Shown one piece after another: positions 48,401 to 58,884 of a stretch of 64,000 bases of DNA (positions are counted from its first letter, which is position 1; each line of letters starts with the position of its first letter). The position numbers were made by a program, and so were the translations under genes. This DNA is from Nemertoderma westbladi (lineage: Eukaryota; Xenacoelomorpha; Nemertodermatida; Nemertodermatidae): the NCBI GenBank assembly GCA_032718475.1, contig JAUCBJ010002440.1, positions 1 to 64,000 of the forward strand, given 5' to 3'. Below the pieces are notes generated by a model. That model did no database searches. It had not been told where the DNA came from and saw only the letters and a list, made by a program, of their open reading frames with translations.

Positions 48401-51400
48401 TCCCGCAGTTTACCCGTGCTTCAATGAATTTCTTCAACGTGACATTCAGAGCACTGGGCAGAAATCACCTATCAACTTGTTCGCAAATCTGATTGCAGGT
48501 AGCTCCTAAATTGTATACGATACATTTTACAGTCCACTTAACTTATATACGGTTTTAGACTTATATACGTTTTTTTTACTTCTAGACGGTTTTTAAATTC
48601 CCCTTAAGAGAGTCATAGTTACTCCCACTGTTTACCCGTGCTTCAATGAATTTCTTCAACGTGACATTCAGAGCACTGGGCAGAAATCACCTATCAACTT
48701 GTACGCAAATCTGATATCAAGTAGCCCCTAACTTGTAGACGATACAGTTTATAGTCCACTTAACTTATATGCGGTTTTTGACTTTATACGATTTTTGACT
48801 TATATACGGTTTAAAACTTCCCTTAAGAGAGTCATAGTTACTCCCGCTGTTTACCCGTGCTTCAATGAATTTCTTCAACGTGACATTCAGAGCACTGGGC
48901 AGAAATCACCTATCAACTTTTACGCAAATCTGATAGCAGGTAGCCCCTAACTTGTAGACGATAAATTTTACAGTCCACTCAACTTATATACGGTTTTTCA
49001 CTTATATACGCTTTTTTTACTTCTAGACGGTTTTTAACCGTTTTTGCACTGTGCAGAAATCACCTATCAACTTTTACGCAAATCTGATAGCAGGTAGCCC
49101 CTAACTTTTAGACGATAAATTTTACAGTCCACTCAACTTATATACGGTTTTTGACTTATATACGCTTTTTTTACTTCTAGACGGTTTTTAACTTCCCCTT
49201 AAGAGAGTTATAGTTACTCACACTGTTTACCCGCGCTTCAATGAATTTCTTTAACGTGACATTCAGAGCACTGGACAGAAATCACCTATCAACTTGTAGC
49301 AAATCTAATAGCAGACAGCCCCTAACTTGTATACGATAAATTTTGCAGTTCACTTAACTTATATACGGTTTTTGACTTATATACGGTTTTTTTACTTCTA
49401 GACGGTTTTTAACTTCCCCTTAAGAGAGTTATAGTTACTCACACTGTTTACCCGCGCTTCAATGAATTTCTTCAACGTGACATTCAGAGCACTGGACAGA
49501 AATCACCTATCAACTTGTATGCAAATCTAATAGCAGACAGCCCCTAACTTGTATACGATAAATTTTGCAGTTCACTTAACTTATATACGGTTTTTGACTT
49601 ATATACGGTTTTTGACTTCCCCTTAAGCGAGTCATAGTTACTCCCGCAGTTTACCCGTGCTTCAATGAATTTCTTCAACGTGACATTCAGAGCACTGGGC
49701 AGAAATCACCTATCAACTTGTTCGCAAATCTGATTGCAGGTAGCTCCTAAATTGTATACGATACATTTTACAGTCCACTTAACTTATATACGGTTTTAGA
49801 CTTATATACGTTTTTTTGACTTATATACGGTTTAAAACTTCCCTTAAGAGAGTCATAGTTACTCCCGCTGTTTACCCGTGCTTCAATGAATTTCTTCAAC
49901 GTGACATTCAGAGCACTGGGCAGAAATCACCTATCAACTTTTACGCAAATCTGATAGCAGGTAGCCCCTAACTTGTAGACGATAAATTTTACAGTCCACT
50001 CAACTTATATACGGTTTTTGACTTATATACGCTTTTTTTACTTCTAAACGGTTTTTAACCGTTTTTGCACTGGGCATAAATCACATATCAACTTTTACGC
50101 AAATCTGATAGCAGGTAGCCCCTAACTTGTAGACGATAAATTTTACAGTCCACTCAACTTTTATACGGTATTTGACTTATATACGGTTTTTGACTTCCCC
50201 TTAAGCGAGTCATAGTTACTCCCGCAGTTTACCCGTGCTTCAATGAATTTCTTCAACGTGACATTCAGAGCACTGGGCAGAAATCACCTATCAACTTGTT
50301 CGCAAATCTGATTGCAGGTAGCTCCTAAATTGTATACGATACATTTTACAGTACCCTTAACTTATATACGGTTTTAGACTTATATACATTTTTTTTACTT
50401 CTAGACGGTTTTTAAATTCCCCTTAAGAGAGTCATAGTTACTCCCACTGTTTACCCGTGCTTCAATGAATTTCTTCAACGTGACATTCAGAGCACTGGGC
50501 AGAAATCACCTATCAACTTGTACGCAAATCTGATATCAAGTAGCCCCTAACTTGTAGACGATACAGTTTATAGTCCACTTAACTTATATGCGGTTTTTGA
50601 CTTTATACGATTTTTGACTTATATACGGTTTAAAACTTCCCCTTAAGAGAGTCATAGTTACTCCCGCTGTTTACCCGTGCTTCAATGAATTTCTTCAACG
50701 TGACATTCAGAGCACTGGGCAGAAATCACCTATCAACTTTTACGCAAATCTGATAGCAGGTAGCCCCTAACTTGTAGACGATAAATTTTACAGTCCACTC
50801 AACTTATATACGGTTTTTCACTTATATACGCTTTTTTTACTTCTAGACGGTTTTTAACCGTTTTTGCACTGTGCAGAAATCACCTATCAACTTTTACGCA
50901 AATCTGATAGCAGGTAGCCCCTAACTTTTAGACGATAAATTTTACAGTCCACTCAACTTATATACGGTTTTTAACTTATATACGCTTTTTTAACTTCTAG
51001 ACGGTTTTTAACTTCCCCTTAAGAGAGTTATAGTTACTCACACTGTTTACCCGCGCTTCAATGAATTTCTTTAACGTGACATTCAGAGCACTGGACAGAA
51101 ATCACCTATCAACTTGTAGCAAGTCTAATAGCAGACAGCCCCTAACTTGTATACGATAAATTTTGCAGTTCACTTAACTTATATACGGTTTTTGACTTAT
51201 ATACGGTTTTTTTACTTCTAGACGGTTTTTAACTTCCCCTTAAGAGAGTTATAGTTACTCACACTGTTTACCCGCGCTTCAATGAATTTCTTCAACGTGA
51301 CATTCAGAGCACTGGACAGAAATCACCTATCAACTTGTATGCAAATCTAATAGCAGACAGCCACTAACTTGTATACGATAAATTTTGCAGTTCACTTAAC

Positions 51401-54400
51401 TTATATACGGTTTTTGACTTATATACGGTTTTTGACTTCCCCTTAAGCGAGTCATAGTTACTCCCGCAGTTTACCCGTGCTTCAATGAATTTCTTCAACG
51501 TGACATTCAGAGCACTGGGCAGAAATCACCTATCAACTTGTTCGCAAATCTGATTGCAGGTAGCTCCTAAATTGTATACGATACATTTTACAGTCCACTT
51601 AACTTATATACGGTTTTAGACTTATATACGTTTTTTTTACTTCTAGACGGTTTTTAAATTCCCCTTAAGAGAGTCATAGTTACTCCCACTGTTTACCCGT
51701 GCTTCAATGAATTTCTTCAACGTGACATTCAGAGCACTGGGCAGAAATCACCTGTCAACTTGTACGCAAATCTGATATCAAGTAGCCCCTAACTTGTAGA
51801 CGATACAGTTTATAGTCCACTTAACTTATATGCGGTTTTTGACTTTATACGATTTTTGACTTATATACGGTTTAAAACTTCCCTTAAGAGAGTCATAGTT
51901 ACTCCCGCTGTTTACCCGTGCTTCAATGAATTTCTTCAACGTGACATTCAGAGCACTGGGCAGAAATCACCTATCAACTTTTACGCAAATCTGATAGCAG
52001 GTAGCCCCTAACTTGTAGACGATAAATTTTACAGTCCACTCAACTTATATACGGTTTTTCACTTATATACGCTTTTTTTACTTCTAGACGGTTTTTAACC
52101 GTTTTTGCACTGTGCAGAAATCACCTATCAACTTTTACGCAAATCTGATAGCAGGTAGCCCCTAACTTTTAGACGATAAATTTTACAGTCCACTCAACTT
52201 ATATACGGTTTTTGACTTATATACGCTTTTTTTACTTCTAGACGGTTTTTAACTTCCCCTTAAGAGAGTTATAGTTACTCACACTGTTTACCCGCGCTTC
52301 AATGAATTTCTTCAACGTGACATTCAGAGCACTGGACAGAAATCACCTATCAACTTGTAGCAAATCTAATAGCAGACAGCCCCTAACTTGTATACGATAA
52401 ATTTTGCAGTTCACTTAACTTATATACGGTTTTTGACTTATATACGGTTTTTTTACTTCTAGACGGTTTTTAACTTCCCCTTAAGAGAGTTATAGTTACT
52501 CACACTGTTTACCCGCGCTTCAATGAATTTCTTCAACGTGACATTCAGAGCACTGGACAGAAATCACCTATCAACTTGTATGCAAATCTAATAGCAGACA
52601 GCCCCTAACTTGTATACGATAAATTTTGCAGTTCACTTAACTTATATACGGTTTTTGACTTATATACGGTTTTTGACTTCCCCTTAAGCGAGTCATAGTT
52701 ACTCCCGCAGTTTACCCGTGCTTCAATGAATTTCTTCAACGTGACATTCAGAGCACTGGGCAGAAATCACCTATCAACTTGTTCGCAAATCTGATAGCAG
52801 ACAGCCCCTAACTTGTATACGATACATTTTACAGTCCACTTAACTTATATACGGTTTTAGACTTATATACGTTTTTTTTACTTCTAGACGGTTTTTAAAT
52901 TCCCCTTAAGAGAGTCATAGTTACTCCCACTGTTTACCCGTGCTTCAATGAATTTCTTCAACGTGACATTCAGAGCACTGGGCAGAAATCACCTATCAAC
53001 TTGTATGCAAATCTAATAGCAGACAGCCCCTAACTTGTATACGATAAATTTTGCAGTTCACTTAACTTATATACGGTTTTTGACTTATATACGGTTTTTG
53101 ACTTCCCCTTAAGCGAGTCATAGTTACTCACACTGTTTACCCGCGCTTCAATGAATTTCTTCAACGTGACATTCAGAGCACTGGGCAGAAATCACCTATC
53201 AACTTGTTCGCAAATCTGATTGCAGGTAGCTCCTAACTTGTATACGATACATTTTACAGTCCACTTAACTTATATACGGTTTTAGACTTATATACGTTTT
53301 TTTTACTTCTAGACGGTTTTTAAATTCCCCTTAAGAGAGTCATAGTTACTCCCACTGTTTACCCGTGCTTCAATGAATTTCTTCAACGTGACATTCAGAG
53401 CACTGGGCAGAAATCACCTATCAACTTGTACGCAAATCTGATATCAAGTAGCCCCTAACTTGTAGACGATACAGTTTATAGTCCACTTAACTTATATGCG
53501 GTTTTTGACTTTATACGATTTTTGACTTATATACGGTTTAAAACTTCCCCTTAAGAGAGTCATAGTTACTCCCGCTGTTTACCCGTGCTTCAATGAATTT
53601 CTTCAACGTGACATTCAGAGCACTGGGCAGAAATCACCTATCAACTTTTACGCAAATCTGATAGCAGGTAGCCCCTAACTTGTAGACGATAAATTTTACA
53701 GTCCACTCAACTTATATACGGTTTTTCACTTATATACGCTTTTTTTACTTCTAGACGGTTTTTAACCGTTTTTGCACTGTGCAGAAATCACCTATCAACT
53801 TTTACGCAAATCTGATAGCAGGTAGCCCCTAACTTTTAGACGATAAATTTTACAGTCCACTCAACTTATATACGGTTTTTAACTTATATACGCTTTTTTT
53901 ACTTCTAGACGGTTTTTAAATTCCCCTTAAGAGAGTCATAGTTACTCCCACTGTTTACCCGTGCTTCAATGAATTTCTTCAACGTGACATTCAGAGCACT
54001 GGGCAGAAATCACCTATCAACTTGTACGCAAATCTGATATCAAGTAGCCCCTAACTTGTAGACGATACAGTTTATAGTCCACTTAACTTATATGCGGTTT
54101 TTGACTTTATACGATTTTTGACTTATATACGGTTTAAAACTTCCCCTTAAGAGAGTCATAGTTACTCCCGCTGTTTACCCGTGCTTCAATGAATTTCTTC
54201 AACGTGACATTCAGAGCACTGGGCAGAAATCACCTATCAACTTTTACGCAAATCTGATAGCAGGTAGCCCCTAACTTGTAGACGATAAATTTTACAGTCC
54301 ACTCAACTTATATACGGTTTTTCACTTATATACGCTTTTTTTACTTCTAGACGGTTTTTAACCGTTTTTGCACTGTGCAGAAATCACCTATCAACTTTTA

Positions 54401-57177
54401 CGCAAATCTGATAGCAGGTAGCCCCTAACTTTTAGACGATAAATTTTACAGTCCACTCAACTTATATACGGTTTTTAACTTATATACGCTTTTTTTACTT
54501 CTAGACGGTTTTTAACCGTTTTTGCACTGTGCAGAAATCACCTATCAACTTTTACGCAAATCTGATAGCAGGTAGCCCCTAACTTTTAGACGATAAATTT
54601 TACAGTCCACTCAACTTATATACGGTTTTTAACTTATATACGCTTTTTTTACTTCTAGACGGTTTTTAACTTCCCCTTAAGAGAGTTATAGTTACTCACA
54701 CTGTTTACCCGCGCTTCAATGAATTTCTTTAACGTGACATTCAGAGCACTGGACAGAAATCACCTATCAACTTGTAGCAAATCTAATAGCAGACAGCCCC
54801 TAACTTGTATACGATAAATTTTGCAGTTCACTTAACTTATATACGGTTTTTGACTTATATACGGTTTTTTTACTTCTAGACGGTTTTTAACTTCCCCTTA
54901 AGAGAGTTATAGTTACTCACACTGTTTACCCGCGCTTCAATGAATTTCTTCAACGTGACATTCAGAGCACTGGACAGAAATCACCTATCAACTTGTATGC
55001 AAATCTAATAGCAGACAGCCCCTAACTTGTATACGATAAATTTTGCAGTTCACTTAACTTATATACGGTTTTTGACTTATATACGGTTTTTGACTTCCCC
55101 TTAAGCGAGTCATAGTTACTCACACTGTTTACCCGCGCTTCAATGAATTTCTTCAACGTGACATTCAGAGCACTGGACAGAAATCACCTATCAACTTGTA
55201 TGCAAATCTAATAGCAGACAGCCCCTAACTTGTATACGATACATTTTACAGTCCACTTAACTTATATACGGTTTTAGACTTATATACGTTTTTTTACTTC
55301 TAGACGGTTTTTAAATTCCCCTTAAGAGAGTCATAGTTACTCCCACTGTTTACCCGTGCTTCAATGAATTTCTTCAACGTGACATTCAGAGCACTGGGCA
55401 GAAATCACCTATCAACTTGTACGCAAATCTGATATCAAGTAGCCCCTAACTTGTAGACGATACAGTTTATAGTCCACTTAACTTATATGCGGTTTTTGAC
55501 TTTATACGATTTTTGACTTATATACGGTTTTCAACTTCCCTTAAGAGAACGGTTTTTGACTTATATAAAGTTTTTTTTTTGCCATATTGAATTATATACG
55601 GTTTTTAATTTCCCTTAAGAGAGTCATGGATACTCCCGCTGTTTACCCGCGCTTCAATGAATTTCTTCAACGTGACATTCAGTGCACTGGGCAGAAATCA
55701 CCTATCAACTTGTATGCAAATCTGATTGCAGGTAGCCCCTAAATTGTATACGATACATTTTACAGTCCACTTAACTTATATACGGTTTTTGACTTATATA
55801 CGTTTTTTTTAATTCTAGACGGTTTTTAACTTCCCCTTAAGAGAGTCATAGTTAATCCCGCCATTTACCCGCGCTTCAATGAATTTCTTCAACGTGACAT
55901 TCAGAGCACCTTGCAGAAATCACCTATCAACTTGTACGCAAATCCGATAGCAGGTAGCCCATAACTTGTAGACGATACATTTTACAGTCCACTTAACTTA
56001 TATACGGTTTTTGACTTCCCCTTAAGCGAGTCATAGTTACTCCCGCAGTTTACCCGTGCTTCAATGAATTTCTTCAACGTGACATTCAGAGCACTGGGCA
56101 GAAATCACCTATCAACTTGTTCGCAAATTTGATTGCAGGTAGCCCCTAAATTGTATACGATACATTTTACAGTCCAGTTAACTTATATACGGTTTTTGAC
56201 TTATATACGTTTTTTTTACTTCTAGACGGTTTTTAAATTCCCCTTAAGAGAGTCATAGTTTCTCCCACTGCTTACCCGTGCTTCAATGAATTTCTTAAAC
56301 GTGACATTCAGAGCACTGGGCAGAAATCACCTATCAACTTGTACGCAAATCTGATAGCAAGTAGCCCCTAACTTGTAGACGATACAGTTTATAGTCCACT
56401 TAACTTATATGCGGTTTTTGACTTATATACGATTTTTGACTTATATACGGTTTAAAACTTCCCCTTAAGAGAGTCATAGTTACTCCCGCTGTTTACCCGT
56501 GCTTCAATGAATTTCTTCAACGTGACATTCAGAGCACTGGGCAGAAATCACCTATCAACTTTTACGCAAATCTGATAGCAGGTAGCCCCTAACTTGTAGA
56601 CGATAAATTTTACAGTCCACTCAACTTATATACGGTTTTTGACTTATATACGTTTTTTTTACTTCTAGACGGTTTTTAACTTCCCCTTAAGAGAGTTATA
56701 GTTACTCACACTGTTTACACGCGCTTCAATGAATTTCTTCAACGTGACATTCAGAGCACTGGACAGAAATCACCTATCAACTTGTATGCAAATCTGATAA
56801 CAGGTAGCCCCTAACTTGTAGACGATAAATTTTACAGTCCACTCAACTTATATACGGTTTTTGACTTATATACGTTTTTTAACTTCCCCTTAAGAGAGTC
56901 TTAGTTATTCCTTCTCTTTACCCGTGCTTCAATGAATTTCTTCAACATGACATTCAGAGCACTGGGCAGAAATCACCTATCATCTTGTATGCAAATCTGA
57001 TAGCAAGTAGCCCCTAACTTTTAGACGATACAGTTTATAGTCCACTTAACTTATATACTATAAGTTGTAGACGATACAGTTTATAGTCCATTTAACTTAT
57101 ATACGGTTTTTGACTTATTGTATACGATACAGGTTATAGTCCACTTAACTTATATACGGTTTTTGACTTATATACAG
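24483..57177. repeat. Satellite array, block 5 (nested 2041-, 4243- and 8737-bp higher-order repeats)
   Basis: An uninterrupted 32.7 kb of the same satellite. Exact offsets between unique variants: 4243 bp (cttcccccttaagcg at 24586 and 28829; ttatacggta at 27794 and 32037), 8737 bp (gacttgtatacgg at 29485 and 38222; ttatacggta at 34281 and 43018) and 2041 bp (ttatacggta at 34281/36322 and 43018/45059/47100). Beyond about 47.8 kb the order becomes irregular, with variants carrying actgtgcag and cttttagacg. The array stops at 57177, where a foreign terminus begins. No gene is seen. Confidence 0.95.
29485..38221. repeat. One 8737-bp second-order satellite unit
   Basis: Landmarks inside this interval recur 8737 bp downstream, including the 77-codon chance frame at 30103/38840 and the ttatacggta variant at 32836/41573 and 34281/43018. 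The repeated block therefore runs to roughly 46.9 kb. Each unit contains the 2041-bp subunits. Start and end coordinates are arbitrary within the period. Confidence 0.85.
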
Positions 57178-58706
57178 TGTTGCCGTTATCCCAACACCAG
57201 GGGGGAAAAACGCCGATGCTGGAGACGTGACTTTACAGACCACCGAGCCCCGGCCAGTCACCGGATATTGATTGTGGAGAAGGAATGATTTCTGAGATGC
57301 TGGTTGCGGTTGAGAAAAAGCTGCATTAGTTGGATATACTCTTTAATGTAAGTTAACTCTGTTGAACCTTATTGAGAATAATTTTGGGCTTCCCCAAATC
57401 AATATACACCAAATATTCACAATAATTACACACGACAATATAAGTCAATACAGTATATTATTTAATTACCCACTGTTCGCTCAGATTTTAGCCTACCCGA
57501 TGTTCCCCAGATTTTAGCCTACCTAATGTTCCCCAGTCCTGGTCTTAGTGTCGTAGTGTCGGTGTCGGTCGACCCTGTCGCGTGTCCGTTCCACCCCTCC
57601 CGAACCCCGAAGGGATCGATCATTGAGAACCAGTACGGCTTGGCTAGGGGTCTGTCGTGTCGGTGGTCCCGTAGCGTCCAGTCCTTTGTCTTTCGACCCC
57701 GTCGCATGTCCGTCCCACCCCTCACGAACCCCGAAGGGAACGATCATCGAGAACCAGTACGGCTTAGCTCAGGGGTCTGTCGTCGGTTCCCGTCGCAAAT
57801 CCCTGGTACAAGCAGCCGGCGTTCCGATGTCCTTTTCAGGCTCGTAATAACTGCTGTTGACCAGAGACCGCTAAGGGCAGTCCACGTCAAACCCTTCTTC
57901 TGTAAGTCGGCCGCCCTTTCGCATGTCCGTCCCACCCCTCGCGAACCCCGAAGGGATCGGTCATCGAGAACCAGTACGGCTTAGGTAAGGGGGCTGTCGT
58001 TGCCCGTCGCAAATCCCTGACACAAGCAGTCAGCGTTCCGAGTTCTTTTCAGTCTCGTAATAGCTGCTGTTGACCAGAGACCGCTAAGGGCAGTCCTCGT
58101 CAAACCCGTCCTGTGGCCAGCCCTTTCGCATGTCCGTCCCACCCCTCGCGAACCCCGAAGGGATCGGTCATCGTGAACCAGTACGGCTTAGCTCAGGGGG
58201 CAGTCGTTAGTCGGCCACCCTTTCGCATGTCCGTCCCACCCCTCGCGAACCCCGAAGGGATCGGTCATCGAGAACCAGTACGGCTTAGCTACTAAGGGGG
58301 CTGTCGTTTCCCGTCGCAAATCCCTGACACAAGCAGTCAGCGTTCCGAGTTCTTTTCAGTCTCGTAATAACTGCTGTTGGCCAGGGACCGCTAAGGGCAG
58401 TCCTTGTCCTTTAGGCCTGGCGCATTACCAAATCCACCCCTACAGGCAGCAGGAAGTTGGCCAGGGCCTAATAGTACTCAGGCTAACCTGAATACTGCTT
58501 GAATTTTCCATCCCCCCCTGGCCCTTATAACTATGAAATTATTCCCGTACCCTGTAAGTTGCCCCAAAGTTCGCCCATAAATCGCCCCCAGGTTATAGTG
58601 CCCAAAACCCATGGTCCCGCACCCAGTAGTAATATGGGAATAATCAATTTTAAATAAATACAAAAATATTCAACTCGCGTAGTGAAAAGTTGAAATACCG
58701 CGAACA
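57178..58706 (-). repeat. Putative BEL-2 3' LTR with internal repeat modules
   Basis: Limits are inferred from TGTT at 58706 after the polypurine tract and CA at 57178 beside the satellite. It contains a 26-bp tandem duplication (cagattttagcctacc... at about 57482 and 57508) and interspersed A and B modules at 57571-58410. The remainder (57199-57470 and 58420-58700) is AT-richer and unique here. Short plus-strand frames over the modules are repeat by-products. No second copy is available to confirm it. Confidence 0.55.
57571..58410. repeat. Interspersed A/B repeat modules inside the putative LTR
   Basis: Module A (landmarks gcatgtccgtcccacccctc, gaaccccgaagggatcgg, gaaccagtacggcttagct) occurs at about 57571, 57694, 57911, 58120 and 58217. 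Module B (cccgtcgcaaatccctg, acaagcag, ttttcag, gaccgctaagggcagtcc) occurs at about 57789, 58001 and 58309. The order is A A B A B A A B. Module A contains cccttcgggg on the minus strand, able to form a UUCG-loop hairpin. Module B contains a 27-nt string also found in the 864-codon ORF. Confidence 0.85.
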
Positions 58707-58715
58707 GTCCCCCCC
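58707..58715 (-). promoter_or_regulatory. BEL-2 polypurine tract
   Basis: On the minus strand gggggggac directly precedes TGTTCGCGG, the same layout as gggggggag-TGTTAGC in BEL-1. Confidence 0.7.
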
Positions 58716-58763
58716 AATGACCTTCGTGAGGTCTATCGGTAGATTGAGTTTGCGTAGGTCATT
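58716..58763 (-). promoter_or_regulatory. Inverted repeat abutting the BEL-2 polypurine tract
   Basis: Arms aatgacct (minus strand 58763-58756) and aggtcatt (58723-58716) with a 32-nt loop; the pairing continues two pairs inward after one mismatch. The 3' arm runs directly into G7, as in BEL-1. Confidence 0.65.
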
Positions 58764-58884
58764 CCCAATATAAAAAACCCAAATTTAATATTGCATAGTC
58801 CTGATTAATTTGGCCTAGAGTTTATAGATATATATGTGTATAAAAATAAATGTTCAATAAATGTTCCTGGAATATCCCGGTCCA

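Noticed and set aside
1-57177. Tandem repeats as a CRISPR array
   Set aside because: Monomers are 200 bp or longer and homologous throughout, with no short repeat alternating with unique spacers, and the window is eukaryotic.
57177-57197. GTGTTG/CAACAC inverted repeat at the satellite edge as a DNA transposon terminus
   Set aside because: It is only 6 bp and is explained by the LTR end; no transposase or second terminus is seen.
57526-58295. Plus-strand frames over 57526-58295 as a repeat protein
   Set aside because: Frames change between modules and the reading follows the DNA repeat; the region is better explained as LTR subrepeats.
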